From Actinomycetota bacterium (GTDB lineage Bacteria; Actinomycetota; Actinomycetes; Nanopelagicales; Nanopelagicaceae): DNA of 64,000 bases. Where the stretch lies: the NCBI GenBank assembly GCA_009699575.1, contig WLNY01000007.1, positions 1 to 64,000 of the forward strand, written 5' to 3'. Positions 38,191 to 49,761 of this stretch are shown piece after piece. Below the pieces are notes generated by a model that worked only from the letters and a program-made list of their open reading frames with translations, did no database searches and was not told the origin of the DNA. The translations under genes were made by a program, and so were the position numbers. Position 1 is the stretch's first letter; each line of letters opens with the position of its first letter.

Positions 38191-38236
38191 AAAGGGAGTT
38201 CACGGGAATCATTGATTTCCATGAACTCCCTTTTTT
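38191..38236 (+). terminator. Rho-independent terminator of rpsA
   Basis: AAAGGGAGTTCA pairs with TGAACTCCCTTT, extended inside by GGGAATC/GATTTCC across one C-A mismatch with an ATT loop, and followed by TTTTTT. The clearest intrinsic terminator in the window. Confidence 0.9.
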
Positions 38237-38259
38237 AATACCCAGCGTTAAAGAGGCGG

Positions 38260-38265
38260 TAAAGT
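38260..38265 (+). promoter_or_regulatory. Candidate -10 box for coaE (leaderless arrangement)
   Basis: TAAAGT followed by six bases (TTGCCC) and the ATG at 38272, just after the rpsA terminator, where a new promoter is needed. Supports ATG 38272 over the TTG at 38266. Confidence 0.5.
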
Positions 38266-38271
38266 TTGCCC

Positions 38272-38880
38272 ATGTTAGTTGTGGCTTTAACTGGTGGAAT
38301 CGGCGCAGGCAAATCACTTGCTGCACGCTTTTTCTCTCAACTTGGAGCGCTCGTAATAGATGCCGACCATCTTGCAAGAAGGGCGATTGAACGGGGCAGT
38401 GACGGCTTTGATGAAGTGCTCACTCGATTTGGCGATCACATATTGATCAATGGTGACATTGATCGCAAGGCGCTGGGAGAGATAATATTTTCAGACCCAC
38501 AGGCACGTGAAGACCTTGAGGCAATTATTCACCCTCGTGTAAGAAAAGAATTTGAGGAAGCCGTTCAAAGTCTTACTGGTGATCAGGTATTGGTTTACGA
38601 AATTCCACTTCTGGTGGAGACAGGAGCCGCTGGTCGATTTGATTACGTCATAACTGTTGAATCTGAGATTGAGGGCCGCAAAGAGCGACTCCGTAAGCGA
38701 GGAATGTTTGACAGTGAGATTGATCGTCGACTCCTCGCGCAAGCTACTCCAGAAGCCCGCGCTGATGTTGCTGATACCGTTATTTACAACGATGGCTCTG
38801 AGGATGATCTTTTAAGAAAAGTTGAAAATCTCTGGGAAGATGAAATTCTGCCCCTCTCGCGCAATAAATCTACACTGTAG
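38272..38880 (+). CDS. coaE: Dephospho-CoA kinase
   Basis: Last step of coenzyme A synthesis, phosphorylating dephospho-CoA with ATP. 202 residues, single domain without the C-terminal UPF0157/GrpB-like extension seen in many Actinobacteria. P-loop GGIGAGKS near residue 8, then IDADHLARRAIERG, the IIHPRVRKEF region and the lid with RLRKRG. Start ATG 38272. The order rpsA-coaE-uvrB matches that of mycobacteria, as I recall. Its TAG stop is next to the TAGAGT box for uvrB. Confidence 0.94.
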   Translation: MLVVALTGGIGAGKSLAARFFSQLGALVIDADHLARRAIERGSDGFDEVLTRFGDHILINGDIDRKALGEIIFSDPQAREDLEAIIHPRVRKEFEEAVQSLTGDQVLVYEIPLLVETGAAGRFDYVITVESEIEGRKERLRKRGMFDSEIDRRLLAQATPEARADVADTVIYNDGSEDDLLRKVENLWEDEILPLSRNKSTL

Positions 38881-38881
38881 A

Positions 38882-38887
38882 TAGAGT
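38882..38887 (+). promoter_or_regulatory. Candidate -10 box for uvrB (leaderless arrangement)
   Basis: TAGAGT, six bases (TCGAGA), then the uvrB ATG at 38894. It immediately follows the coaE stop. A GTTCGA here resembles half of an actinobacterial LexA site, but the other half is missing. Confidence 0.45.
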
Positions 38888-38893
38888 TCGAGA

Positions 38894-40984
38894 ATGCGTC
38901 CTCTTAATGACATCACCCGAACGGTCGAGCCCTTCGCTGTCATTAGTGACTATGTTCCTGCTGGTGATCAACCTCAAGCCATAGAGGAAATTGCAAAACG
39001 AATTAATGCTGGTGAGCAAGATGTTGTCTTGCTTGGCGCAACAGGTACTGGAAAATCAGCCACTACAGCGTGGCTTATTGAGAAATTACAACGACCTACC
39101 CTTGTTATGGCGCCAAATAAAACTCTTGCAGCTCAGTTGGCTAACGAATTTCGAGAGTTGATGCCGAATAATGCGGTCGAATATTTTGTTTCGTACTACG
39201 ACTATTACCAGCCAGAGGCATACGTTCCTCAATCGGATACATTTATAGAAAAAGATTCGAGTGTGAACGATGAGGTAGAAAGACTGCGCCACTCGGCTAC
39301 CAATTCTCTTCTTACTCGTCGTGATGTCATTGTTGTGGCGACAGTTTCGTGTATTTATGGTCTTGGAACCCCACAAGAATATATAGATCGAATGATTAAA
39401 CTAAAAGTTGGAGACGAAATTGAACGTAATGTTCTTCTTCGTCGTTTCGTTGATGTTCAATATAAGCGAAATGACATGGCATTCGAACGAGGAACATTTC
39501 GCGTTCGCGGCGACACTATTGAAATCATTCCAATGTATGAAGAACTTGCAATTCGAGTCGAAATGTTTGGCGATGAAATCGAACGTATAACAACGCTCAA
39601 CCCACTCACTGGCGAGATTGTTCGCGAAGAGAGTGAAATGTACATCTTCCCAGCTACTCACTATGCAGCCGGGCCGGAAACCATGAAACGAGCCATCGGC
39701 GATATCCAAGATGAACTACAGGTTCAGCTCAACCTATTTGAAAAGCAAGGCAAACTCCTTGAAGCACAGCGACTTCGGATGCGAACCACATTTGATATTG
39801 AAATGATGGAGCAACTTGGATTTTGTTCGGGGATTGAGAATTATTCACGCCACCTAGATGGACGTGAGCCCGGTTCTGCCCCAAATTGCTTACTTGATTA
39901 CTTCCCAGAAGATTTCTTGCTTGTCATAGATGAAAGTCACGTGACTGTTCCGCAAATTGGAGCGATGTTTGAGGGAGATGCTTCGCGAAAACGTACTCTT
40001 GTTGAACATGGATTTAGACTTCCAAGCGCACTTGATAATCGACCGCTTAAGTGGCCTGAGTTTCTAGATCGGGTGGGTCAGAAAGTTTTCCTCTCTGCCA
40101 CTCCAGGGCCGTATGAATTGAATAAAGTAGAAGGCGATGTTGTCGAACAAGTCATTCGACCAACTGGGCTTGTTGATCCGCAGATTGTTATTAAACCTAT
40201 TAAAGGTCAGATTGATGATCTGCTGGAGGAAATTAATATTCGTGCGGCTAGAAATGAAAGAGTCCTTGTAACAACGCTAACGAAGCGAATGTCTGAAGAC
40301 CTTACCGACTACCTTCAGGAGAAGGGTGTGAGGGTGAGGTACTTGCATTCTGAAGTCGATACTCTGCGCAGAGTCGAGTTATTACGCGAACTGCGAGCGG
40401 GGGAGTACGACGTCCTCATCGGAATCAACCTACTACGCGAAGGACTAGACCTCCCAGAAGTTTCATTGGTTGCAATATTAGATGCCGATAAAGAGGGATT
40501 CCTTAGGTCGGCCACTTCATTAATTCAAACAATTGGTCGAGCAGCTCGTAACGTATCTGGAGAGGTACACATGTACGCCGACAACATAACTAAATCCATG
40601 GCGAAAGCAATCGATGAGACAAACCGTCGCAGAGCAAAACAAGTTGCCTACAACCTGGAACGCGGAGTGGATCCACAGCCGCTGCGTAAGAAAATTGCCG
40701 ATATCACCGATTTAATAAATCGAGAAGATGAAGACACGCAGGAACTGCTGGCGCAGTCCAATAAAGGTAAAAAGAATAAAAATGGCGGCGCGCCACCTAT
40801 AGGTCTCAAGCCAAAAAATCATGCGTCTATACCAAGACAGGAACTGGTGGCGTTGATAGAGTCGCTCACAGATCAGATGAAGTCTGCGGCTTCGGATTTA
40901 GGGTTCGAGTTAGCCGCTCGCCTTCGCGATGAAATTCGAGACTTAAAGCGCGAACTGCGCTCTATGGAAGAAGCGGGGATTTAG
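38894..40984 (+). CDS. uvrB: Excinuclease ABC subunit B
   Basis: Damage-verifying helicase of nucleotide excision repair. 696 residues. Walker A GATGTGKS near 50, the beta-hairpin region [16 protein letters not shown] near 100, DEAD-like box VIDESHVT near 340, and helicase motifs V-VI ([22 protein letters not shown]). The C-terminal UVR coiled domain that binds UvrC (about 650-690) is present. Followed directly by uvrA and then uvrC, so the whole excinuclease is encoded here. Confidence 0.97.
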   Translation: MRPLNDITRTVEPFAVISDYVPAGDQPQAIEEIAKRINAGEQDVVLLGATGTGKSATTAWLIEKLQRPTLVMAPNKTLAAQLANEFRELMPNNAVEYFVSYYDYYQPEAYVPQSDTFIEKDSSVNDEVERLRHSATNSLLTRRDVIVVATVSCIYGLGTPQEYIDRMIKLKVGDEIERNVLLRRFVDVQYKRNDMAFERGTFRVRGDTIEIIPMYEELAIRVEMFGDEIERITTLNPLTGEIVREESEMYIFPATHYAAGPETMKRAIGDIQDELQVQLNLFEKQGKLLEAQRLRMRTTFDIEMMEQLGFCSGIENYSRHLDGREPGSAPNCLLDYFPEDFLLVIDESHVTVPQIGAMFEGDASRKRTLVEHGFRLPSALDNRPLKWPEFLDRVGQKVFLSATPGPYELNKVEGDVVEQVIRPTGLVDPQIVIKPIKGQIDDLLEEINIRAARNERVLVTTLTKRMSEDLTDYLQEKGVRVRYLHSEVDTLRRVELLRELRAGEYDVLIGINLLREGLDLPEVSLVAILDADKEGFLRSATSLIQTIGRAARNVSGEVHMYADNITKSMAKAIDETNRRRAKQVAYNLERGVDPQPLRKKIADITDLINREDEDTQELLAQSNKGKKNKNGGAPPIGLKPKNHASIPRQELVALIESLTDQMKSAASDLGFELAARLRDEIRDLKRELRSMEEAGI

Positions 40985-43846
40985 TTGAGCATCGATAAGT
41001 TGATTATTCGCGGTGCTCGCGAGCATAACCTTAAGGATGTTTCTCTCGAACTTCCTCGTGAAGCTTTGATTGTCTTTACCGGACTTTCGGGATCTGGAAA
41101 ATCTAGTCTTGCCTTCGATACTATTTTCGCAGAAGGACAACGACGTTACGTTGAATCGCTCTCGGCCTACGCGCGCCAATTTTTAGGGCAAATGGATAAA
41201 CCAGATGTTGATTTCATCGAAGGACTCTCTCCTGCGGTTTCTATTGATCAAAAATCAACCAATCGTAATCCCCGCTCAACTGTTGGAACTATCACTGAAG
41301 TGTATGACTACTTGCGTCTGCTCTTTGCACGTGCTGGACGACCTCATTGTCCAAACTGTGGCAAAGCAGTGAGCCGTCAAAGTCCTCAGCAGATTGTTGA
41401 CCAGATTCTCCTCATGCCCGCGGCGACAAAATTTCAGGTGTTGGCCCCTGTCGTTCGAGCGCGCAAGGGAGAGTTTGTTGATCTCTTTGCCGATCTCATC
41501 TCGCAGGGATACTCACGTGCGCGTATAGATGGCGAAGTAGTAGCACTTACTGATGCACCAAAACTAAAGAAACAAGAAAAGCACACGATTGAAGTTGTCG
41601 TTGATCGCCTCACTGCAAAAGCCGAATCGAAATCACGACTAACAGATTCTATTGAGACTGCTCTACGGCTTGCTAGCGGTATTGTTCTACTCGATTTTGT
41701 GGATGCCAAGAGCGCGGAAAAAGAGCGCACTTTTAGTGAACATCTTGCCTGTCATGAGTGCAACTTATCGTTTGAAGAGCTGGAACCGCGATCATTTTCA
41801 TTTAACTCACCATTTGGTGCATGTCCCGAATGCAGTGGGATTGGCACCAAGTTAGAGGTAGATGAAGAATTAATTATCCCTGACGACTCCATTTCAATTT
41901 ATGAAGGGGCGATTGCTCCATGGGCTGGCGGGCAATCTTCTGAATATTTTCTCAAGCTGCTCGAGGCACTATCTGAAGAGGTGAAATTCTCACTCGATGC
42001 GCCGTGGAAAAAATTATCAGTTAAGGCAAAAGAAGCAATTATCAATGGTTTTGAATATGAAATTCATGTGAAGTATAAGAATAGGTATGGTCGAGTACGT
42101 AATTACACCAGTGGCTTTGAAGGAGTAGTGCCATTTATCCATCGTCGTCATGGAGAGACTGATAGCGATTTCAGTCGTGAGAAGTACGAAGCGTATATGC
42201 GTCAAATTCCTTGCGGAGTGTGCAATGGAGCTCGCCTCAAGCCAGAAGTTCTAGCAGTAACAGTAGGAGACTTAAATATTGCGCAGATTTGCGAACTCTC
42301 AATTGCTGATTGTGCAGAATTTTTAAAGAAGATTGATCTCAATTCTCGCGAGGCACAAATTGCAGAGCGAGTAATGAAAGAAGTGCACGCCAGGCTTGGA
42401 TTTCTTCTAGATGTTGGCCTGGATTATCTTTCTCTTGCCCGCCCTGCGGCCACGCTTTCAGGTGGTGAAGCACAACGCATTCGGTTGGCAACGCAAATAG
42501 GTTCGGGACTCGTTGGAGTGCTCTACGTGCTCGATGAACCCAGTATTGGTCTTCATCAAAGAGATAATCGTCGCCTCATAGAGACGCTGACTCGCCTTCG
42601 TGATTTGGGAAATACGCTCATAGTTGTTGAGCACGATGAGGAAACTATTAGGACCGCAGATTGGGTTGTTGACATTGGACCTGGTGCCGGTGAACACGGC
42701 GGAAAAGTGGTTGTCTCTGGTAGTTATCAGGATTTATTAGATTCGAAGGAATCAATCACAGGTGCGTATTTGAGTGGACGTAAATCTATTGCTATTCCAG
42801 AGACGCGACGTCCTGTTGATACAAAACGTCAGCTTGTTATTAAAGGGGCCAAGGAAAACAACTTGAAAGATATTGAAGTTGCGGTTCCACTAGGGGTATT
42901 CGTCTCAGTCACTGGAGTCAGCGGTTCTGGAAAGTCAACTCTTATTAATGACATTTTGTATTGCGTCCTTGCAAATAAATTAAATGGTGCGCGAATAGTT
43001 CCTGGTCGCCATCGAACAATTACAGGTATTGATCTTCTCGATAAAGTGGTTCATGTTGATCAATCTCCGATTGGTCGCACACCGCGTTCTAACCCAGCGA
43101 CATACACCGGGGTGTGGGATAAAGTTCGAGCACTCTTTGCTGAAACGACTGAGGCTAAAGTTCGTGGTTACCAGCAGGGTCGATTTTCCTTTAACGTCAA
43201 AGGCGGTCGTTGCGAGAATTGCTCGGGTGACGGAACCATTACTATTGAAATGAATTTCTTGCCCGACGTATATGTGCCGTGCGAAGTGTGCCATGGTGCA
43301 CGCTATAACCGAGAAACACTTGAGGTTCATTACAAAGGCAAAACAGTGGCGGATGTACTTAATATGCCAATCGAGCAAGCTCATCTATTTTTTGAATCCG
43401 TACCAACAATCGCGCGATATCTTAAGACTTTGTGCGATGTCGGTCTCGGGTATGTTCGACTTGGGCAATCGGCGCCCACTCTTTCAGGCGGCGAGGCGCA
43501 ACGCGTGAAACTGGCAACAGAGTTGCAGCGTCGATCTACGGGACGAACTATTTACGTATTAGATGAACCAACCACAGGTCTGCATTTTGAAGATGTCAAT
43601 AAATTACTCGGTGTGCTCAGTCGTCTTGTTGATTCTGGAAATACGGTCGTCGTTATCGAACATAATCTGGATGTAATCAAGTCTTCAGATTGGGTCATTG
43701 ATATGGGTCCCGAAGGGGGATTCCGCGGGGGAATGGTGGTAGCCGAGGGAACTCCGGAAGATGTGTCGAAGATTAAAGCTAGCTATACCGGTAATTTCTT
43801 AGCTGAGATTTTGAAAAGTAATCGTAAGTTAGTTTCCAAGAAGTAA
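40985..43846 (+). CDS. uvrA: Excinuclease ABC subunit A
   Basis: Damage-sensing ABC ATPase of nucleotide excision repair. 953 residues. TTG start at 40985, the base after the uvrB stop, giving the correct N-terminus [15 protein letters not shown]. Two ATPase halves: Walker A GLSGSGKS near 33 and GVSGSGKS near 645, signatures [12 protein letters not shown] near 495 and [12 protein letters not shown] near 835. The zinc modules are CPNC, CHEC..CPEC, CGVC and CENC..CEVC. No truncation. Confidence 0.97.
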   Translation: MSIDKLIIRGAREHNLKDVSLELPREALIVFTGLSGSGKSSLAFDTIFAEGQRRYVESLSAYARQFLGQMDKPDVDFIEGLSPAVSIDQKSTNRNPRSTVGTITEVYDYLRLLFARAGRPHCPNCGKAVSRQSPQQIVDQILLMPAATKFQVLAPVVRARKGEFVDLFADLISQGYSRARIDGEVVALTDAPKLKKQEKHTIEVVVDRLTAKAESKSRLTDSIETALRLASGIVLLDFVDAKSAEKERTFSEHLACHECNLSFEELEPRSFSFNSPFGACPECSGIGTKLEVDEELIIPDDSISIYEGAIAPWAGGQSSEYFLKLLEALSEEVKFSLDAPWKKLSVKAKEAIINGFEYEIHVKYKNRYGRVRNYTSGFEGVVPFIHRRHGETDSDFSREKYEAYMRQIPCGVCNGARLKPEVLAVTVGDLNIAQICELSIADCAEFLKKIDLNSREAQIAERVMKEVHARLGFLLDVGLDYLSLARPAATLSGGEAQRIRLATQIGSGLVGVLYVLDEPSIGLHQRDNRRLIETLTRLRDLGNTLIVVEHDEETIRTADWVVDIGPGAGEHGGKVVVSGSYQDLLDSKESITGAYLSGRKSIAIPETRRPVDTKRQLVIKGAKENNLKDIEVAVPLGVFVSVTGVSGSGKSTLINDILYCVLANKLNGARIVPGRHRTITGIDLLDKVVHVDQSPIGRTPRSNPATYTGVWDKVRALFAETTEAKVRGYQQGRFSFNVKGGRCENCSGDGTITIEMNFLPDVYVPCEVCHGARYNRETLEVHYKGKTVADVLNMPIEQAHLFFESVPTIARYLKTLCDVGLGYVRLGQSAPTLSGGEAQRVKLATELQRRSTGRTIYVLDEPTTGLHFEDVNKLLGVLSRLVDSGNTVVVIEHNLDVIKSSDWVIDMGPEGGFRGGMVVAEGTPEDVSKIKASYTGNFLAEILKSNRKLVSKK

Positions 43847-43854
43847 GTCCTACT

Positions 43855-45777
43855 ATGGCCGACCCAGCTTCTTATCGACCACGAGACATCCCAGAACTTC
43901 CGGGTGTCTATCGGTTCTTCGACGACAACGACAAAATTATTTACGTCGGCAAGGCTAAGAATTTAAGAAATCGACTGGGAAGTTACTTTCAAGGTAACTT
44001 GGCTGAAAAGACTTTCAGAATGGTACATCAAGCAGTGCGAGTGGACTGGACCATTGTTGATGGAGAGATAGAGGCTCTGCAGCTCGAATTTAACTGGATT
44101 AAACAATTTGACCCGCAGTACAACGTGCAGTTTAAAGATGACAAGTCCTATCCATATTTGGCAGTCTCAATTGAGGATGAATTCCCGCGAATTTTCATCA
44201 CCCGAAAGCAAAAGCGCCCAGGTCTGAAATATTTCGGGCCGTTTATTCATACGTGGGCACTTCGAAGTACCTTTGAAGTTTTACTCAAAGTTTTTCCGGT
44301 TCGATCATGCTCACAAGGTAATTTCGAAAGAGCACAGAAATCGGGCCGTCAATGCTTGCTGGGGGATATAGGTAAGTGCGCAGCGCCGTGTGTTGGCTGG
44401 GTTACGCAAGAGGAGCATAAAGACATAGCCAACCGACTCGTGAACTTCATGGCACTTGGAAATGCCGACATCATTCCAACACTTCGGCAGGAGATGGCTC
44501 AGGCATCGGCAGTAGAAGAATTTGAACGAGCAGGGAAAATCCGCGACCAAATAGAAGCTCTTACCCGCTCTCGAGAGTCTACAGATGCTGCCATTTCTGA
44601 AAATTTAACAGGAGACTTCATCGCTATTCATCAAGATGGCGCCCATGCGGCTGGTTCGATATTTCATATTCATGAAGGGTCAATTAAAGGATCACGTTCA
44701 TGGATTGTGGATCAAAAGAATTCTCTGGAAGGCGAAGACCGTATTGAATCTCTTCTCTTTTCTATTTATGGTGAGAGTGAGAAGAATGAAATTCCATCAC
44801 ATATTTATATCAATGAATTGCCAGGAGATCTCACTGCGATAACGGGATGGCTAATAGAACGCCGAGGAGCACTTGTCACGATTTCCGAACCTATTCGTGG
44901 CGAGAAGGCAGATATCCTTTCGACTGTTAAACGAAATGCGCAGTATGCGCTTATTCAGTACTTGAGTAAGCGAGCAAGTGATTCGGCTGTAAGTGGACAG
45001 GCTCTCATTGAAATAGAGGATGAGTTGGGTCTGAGCAGAACTCCATTGCGTATTGAATGTTTTGATATTTCAAATATTTCTGGCACTTCAGTTGTTGCTT
45101 CTATGGTTGTTTTCGAAGATGGAGTGGCAAAGAAGAGTGAGTACAGGCGCTTCATCATCGATACAACGGAAGGTTTTGATGACACCCGAGCGATGCACCA
45201 AGTTATTTCCCGACGCTTAAAGAGAATGATCCATGACCGAAGCGAAAATCTTATAGACGCAACAGATGCCGGTGCGAAGGTCAGTAGATTTGCATACCCT
45301 CCGCACCTAATTGTTGTCGATGGTGGAGCTCCTCAGGTCGCTGCGGCTCAACGCGCACTCGATGACTTAGGAATCAAGGACATTGCACTTTGTGGTCTTG
45401 CAAAGAGATTAGAAGAAGTCTGGCTTCCTCACAATAAGGATCCCCTCATTCTTCCACGAACAAGTGAGGGCTTGTATTTGTTGCAGCGAATTCGTGATGA
45501 AGCACATAGATTCGCAATTACATTCCACCGATCACGAAGATCAAAGGTGATGCTTGAATCAATCTTGGATGAAATTGATCAACTGGGGCCATCTCGCCGA
45601 GCAGCCTTACTCAATAGGTTTGGGTCGGTCGCTGCGATAAAAAAAGCATCACTGCTTGAACTATCTGCCACTCCTGGAATAGGTGAAAAAATTGCCCACA
45701 TTATTTATGACCACCTGCGAAGCGCTCAGATGAGCGGGGCAGTCAATACATCAACGGGTGAAATTGCAGATGCTTGA
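43855..45777 (+). CDS. uvrC: Excinuclease ABC subunit C
   Basis: Makes both incisions in nucleotide excision repair. 640 residues. N-terminal GIY-YIG nuclease (PGVYRFF, IIYVGKAKNLRNRL; about 12-95), UVR domain near 215, RNase H-like C-terminal nuclease with IECFDISNISGTSVVASMVVF near 400 and LIVVDGGAPQVAAAQ near 485, and a tandem helix-hairpin-helix at the end (LNRFGSVAAIKKASL, ATPGIGEKIAHII). Eight bases after uvrA. Confidence 0.96.
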   Translation: MADPASYRPRDIPELPGVYRFFDDNDKIIYVGKAKNLRNRLGSYFQGNLAEKTFRMVHQAVRVDWTIVDGEIEALQLEFNWIKQFDPQYNVQFKDDKSYPYLAVSIEDEFPRIFITRKQKRPGLKYFGPFIHTWALRSTFEVLLKVFPVRSCSQGNFERAQKSGRQCLLGDIGKCAAPCVGWVTQEEHKDIANRLVNFMALGNADIIPTLRQEMAQASAVEEFERAGKIRDQIEALTRSRESTDAAISENLTGDFIAIHQDGAHAAGSIFHIHEGSIKGSRSWIVDQKNSLEGEDRIESLLFSIYGESEKNEIPSHIYINELPGDLTAITGWLIERRGALVTISEPIRGEKADILSTVKRNAQYALIQYLSKRASDSAVSGQALIEIEDELGLSRTPLRIECFDISNISGTSVVASMVVFEDGVAKKSEYRRFIIDTTEGFDDTRAMHQVISRRLKRMIHDRSENLIDATDAGAKVSRFAYPPHLIVVDGGAPQVAAAQRALDDLGIKDIALCGLAKRLEEVWLPHNKDPLILPRTSEGLYLLQRIRDEAHRFAITFHRSRRSKVMLESILDEIDQLGPSRRAALLNRFGSVAAIKKASLLELSATPGIGEKIAHIIYDHLRSAQMSGAVNTSTGEIADA

Positions 45778-45798
45778 CAGGTATACGAAGATATCAAC

Positions 45799-46662
45799 AT
45801 GAACAGCAACGAAGTCCTCATACTTACTGGCATGTCAGGTGCAGGGCGATCCACAGTGGCGCACGCATTGGAAGACCTCGGTTGGTATGTGGTCGATAAC
45901 TTGCCGCCGTCGTTGCTTCTAGATTTAGTTAGAAAAGGTGCCCAGACTAAATCTTTGGCCATAGTCGTAGATGTCCGCGGCGGTAAATTCTTTGATGATT
46001 TGACTGAGGCATTGCAACTTCTTCGAGAATCTGCAGAAAATGTGCGTTTGCTTTTTCTAGATGCATCCGATCAAGCTCTCGTTCAACGTTTTGAATCCAC
46101 TCGTCGACCTCATCCACTTCAAGGTACTGATCGAATCCTAGATGGCATAACTCGCGAGCGTGAAAAACTCGAAGAGCTTCGTGCTCAAGCAGATGTCGTT
46201 ATTGATACGAGCAATCTCAATGTTCATCAACTCGAGAAGCGCACCGGTGAAATATTTGCAGCTGGAATGACTCAAGCAGTGAGAATTAATGTACTTTCCT
46301 TTGGATATAAGTATGGAATTCCCGTTGATGCAGATTTGGTTCTCGACTGCCGCTTCATCCCGAATCCCCACTGGATTCCCGAACTGCGTCCACTCACAGG
46401 ACTATCTGATGAGGTTTCAGATGTAGTTCTCACCAGTGATGGCGTTTCAACATTTGTCTCATCGTACGTTTCACTGCTCGGTCAGATGCTGCCTGGCTAT
46501 CTCCGAGAAGGAAAGAAGTACCTCACTGTCGCAATCGGGTGCACTGGAGGAAAGCATAGAAGTGTTTCTGTTGCGCGCGAAATTGTTCGACAGTTAAATA
46601 ATTCGAAAAGTGAAGTAGAAATTTCGGCTCATGCTACACATCGAGATGTCGGCCGTGAATGA
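45799..46662 (+). CDS. rapZ: RapZ-family nucleotide-binding protein
   Basis: 287 residues. P-loop GMSGAGRST near 13 (Arg in place of the usual Lys, normal for this family), followed by LGWYVVDNLPP. The C-terminal domain has SFGYKYGIPVDADLV, RFIPNPHW and the GCTGGKHRSV motif near 250. In enterobacteria RapZ is an RNA-binding adaptor controlling amino-sugar synthesis; its actinobacterial role is not established here. Sits in the conserved uvrC-rapZ-yvcK-whiA run; ATGA overlap with the next gene. Confidence 0.93.
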   Translation: MNSNEVLILTGMSGAGRSTVAHALEDLGWYVVDNLPPSLLLDLVRKGAQTKSLAIVVDVRGGKFFDDLTEALQLLRESAENVRLLFLDASDQALVQRFESTRRPHPLQGTDRILDGITREREKLEELRAQADVVIDTSNLNVHQLEKRTGEIFAAGMTQAVRINVLSFGYKYGIPVDADLVLDCRFIPNPHWIPELRPLTGLSDEVSDVVLTSDGVSTFVSSYVSLLGQMLPGYLREGKKYLTVAIGCTGGKHRSVSVAREIVRQLNNSKSEVEISAHATHRDVGRE

Positions 46663-47609
46663 GCGCTCCACGTTTTGTTGCACTAGGTGGAGGTCATGGA
46701 CTCAGCGCAACCCTTCGTGCTCTTCGCCCAATCACAACTGAAATAACGGCAGTAGTAACAGTTGCCGATAATGGCGGATCGAGTGGTCGCTTGCGTAAAG
46801 AATTTCCCATTTTTCCCCCGGGAGATTTGCGTATGGCTCTAGCCGCCTTGTGCAGTGACGATGAATGGGGACGCAACTGGGCAGAAATATTGCAGTATCG
46901 CTTTACAAGTGAGGGACCATTAAATGCTCACGCCGTTGGAAACCTTTTGCTAGCCGCCTTGTGGGATAGAGATGGCGATCCTGTCGCAGGGCTAGACCAG
47001 GTGGGCTCGCTCTTGCGCACAGTCGGAAGAGTGCTACCTATGGCCAGCATTCCCTTAGATATTGAGGCAACCTTTCTTAACGATGGAATCACTTCGCATG
47101 TGAGCGGTCAAGTTCAGGTAGCGACCGCGCAAGGAGTCCTCGTTTCTCTCTCGTTGGTACCAGAAAATCCAGACGCCAGATCTGAAACGATTCAAGCAAT
47201 AAGAGATGCCGAGTGGATCACAATCGGCCCCGGATCGTGGTTTTCTAGCGTATTGCCACATTTTCTAGTTCCTGCCCAAAGTAAGGCGCTCATTGAATCT
47301 ACAGCGCGCAAAATAGTTATTCTCAATCTCGATGCGCACCCAAGTGCTCACGGAGATGAATTTGCGGGGTATACCCCCATGGAACATTTGGAAATGCTTT
47401 CATCGTATATTCCGCAGATGAGTCTTAATTACGTTGTGGTTGACTCATTGGGTCTAAATGATTTCAGTGAACTTCAAGCCAGAGTTGAGAGTTATGGAGG
47501 CGAATTAGTAGTTGCTAACCTTCGCGATAGCTCAACAAGTGTTCACCATGATGTGGAAAAATTAACTTCCGTTTTGGCACACATCATAGGTAAATCTTTG
47601 GTTGGATAA
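46659..47609 (+). CDS. YvcK/CofD-like UDP-sugar-binding protein
   Basis: 316 residues, the gluconeogenesis-factor or YvcK family. N-terminal glycine-rich [13 protein letters not shown] near 8, [16 protein letters not shown] near 37, [13 protein letters not shown] near 57 and [14 protein letters not shown] near 185. Family members bind UDP-sugars and affect cell-wall synthesis and growth on gluconeogenic carbon. It is not the F420 enzyme CofD itself, as shown by its pairing with rapZ and whiA. Start ATG overlaps rapZ; its stop overlaps the possible longer whiA start. Confidence 0.9.
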   Translation: MSAPRFVALGGGHGLSATLRALRPITTEITAVVTVADNGGSSGRLRKEFPIFPPGDLRMALAALCSDDEWGRNWAEILQYRFTSEGPLNAHAVGNLLLAALWDRDGDPVAGLDQVGSLLRTVGRVLPMASIPLDIEATFLNDGITSHVSGQVQVATAQGVLVSLSLVPENPDARSETIQAIRDAEWITIGPGSWFSSVLPHFLVPAQSKALIESTARKIVILNLDAHPSAHGDEFAGYTPMEHLEMLSSYIPQMSLNYVVVDSLGLNDFSELQARVESYGGELVVANLRDSSTSVHHDVEKLTSVLAHIIGKSLVG

Positions 47610-47613
47610 GCAC

Positions 47614-48591
47614 ATGGCAATGACAGCAGCAGTAAAAGATGAGCTCAGTAGAATTGCGATTACAAAACCTTGTTGCCGCAAAGCCGAAGTTTCGTCACTC
47701 CTTCGATTTGCCGGTGGTTTACACATCGTTTCAGGGAAAATTGTTATTGAAGTAGAGCTAGATACAGCGCAAAGCGCGAGAAGGCTCCGCAAAGATATTT
47801 CAGATATTTACGGACATGAAAGTGATCTTGCAGTTCTCTCGTCCGGTGGGCTTCGAAAAGGTTCTCGGTATGTTGTGCGCGTTATCGAAGCGGGCGAGGC
47901 GCTAGCTAGACAGACAGGATTAGTTGATGCCAATGGCCGACCCGTTCGTGGCTTGCCGCCACAAGTAGTTTCAGCGGCAGTATGCGATTCAGAGGCTGCC
48001 TGGCGTGGTGCATTTATCGCACATGGCTCTTTAACCGAACCGGGTCGCTCATCCTCATTGGAAATTACCTGTCCAGGTCCGGAAGCTGCCTTAGCCCTTG
48101 TTGGCGCTGCGCGCCGATTGGGAATCTCAGCAAAGGCTCGCGAAGTGCGAGGAGTAGACCGCGTAGTTATTCGCGATGGTGATGCAATTGGGGTTCTGCT
48201 CACAAGGCTTGGCGCACACGAAAGTGTTATGGCCTGGGAAGAGCGACGCATGCGTCGGGAGGTTCGGGCAACGGCTAATCGTTTGGCTAATTTTGATGAT
48301 GCGAATTTGCGCCGCTCAGCTCGGGCTGCAGTTGCTGCTTCAGCTCGCGTTCAAAGGGCAATGGAAATATTGGGACCAACCATTCCTGAGCATTTAAAGG
48401 AAGCTGGAGAACTGCGCATCAATCACGGCCAAGCAAGTTTAGAAGAATTGGGATCTCTAGCTTCGCCCCCCATGACAAAGGACGCTATAGCCGGTCGTAT
48501 TCGTCGCTTGCTGGCTATGGCCGATAAGAGGGCTCAAGAGCTTGGGATTCCCGATACAGAGGCTAGCCTCTCGCCAGATCTTCTTAATTAG
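47614..48591 (+). CDS. whiA: WhiA sporulation/cell-division regulator homologue
   Basis: 325 residues from ATG 47614 ([14 protein letters not shown], the standard family start); a TTG at 47602 would add four residues and overlap yvcK. N-terminal degenerate LAGLIDADG homing-endonuclease-like domain ([27 protein letters not shown]), C-terminal helix-turn-helix domain ([45 protein letters not shown]). In Streptomyces WhiA with WhiB drives sporulation septation; non-sporulating relatives keep it as a division regulator. Highly conserved C-terminus. Confidence 0.96.
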   Translation: MAMTAAVKDELSRIAITKPCCRKAEVSSLLRFAGGLHIVSGKIVIEVELDTAQSARRLRKDISDIYGHESDLAVLSSGGLRKGSRYVVRVIEAGEALARQTGLVDANGRPVRGLPPQVVSAAVCDSEAAWRGAFIAHGSLTEPGRSSSLEITCPGPEAALALVGAARRLGISAKAREVRGVDRVVIRDGDAIGVLLTRLGAHESVMAWEERRMRREVRATANRLANFDDANLRRSARAAVAASARVQRAMEILGPTIPEHLKEAGELRINHGQASLEELGSLASPPMTKDAIAGRIRRLLAMADKRAQELGIPDTEASLSPDLLN

Positions 48592-48609
48592 ACGTAACTC
48601 TCACCTCTG

Positions 48610-48643
48610 CTACTTCGAGGTAGCGGGCAGGCGCTGATAGGCT
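48610..48643 (+). promoter_or_regulatory. gapA promoter region with near-palindrome
   Basis: TAGGCT (48638-48643) is a likely -10, with a poor -35 (TTCGAG, 48614-48619) 18 bases upstream. The -35 lies inside CTACTTCGAGGTAG (48610-48623), a 14-base near-palindrome that could be an operator. The leader would be about 113 bases. The ATG at 48763 is preceded by a weak GCGAGG ribosome site. The rest of the 171-base gap shows nothing I recognise. Confidence 0.35.
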
Positions 48644-48744
48644 TACGTACGTACCCCAGTGTTGTGGCGATTATTTGCCCGTACCCGTTTGCACCTCCCA
48701 TTTTCACCAGGAAACGCAGCAGGGTATCCATCTGGGTCTTCTAA

Positions 48745-49760
<1,016 letters not shown>

Positions 49761-49761
<1 letters not shown>

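Noticed and set aside
38870-38895. LexA (SOS) box before uvrB
   Set aside because: GTTCGA matches one half of the actinobacterial consensus TCGAAC-N4-GTTCGA, but the other half-site reads TGTAGA, which is not a match.
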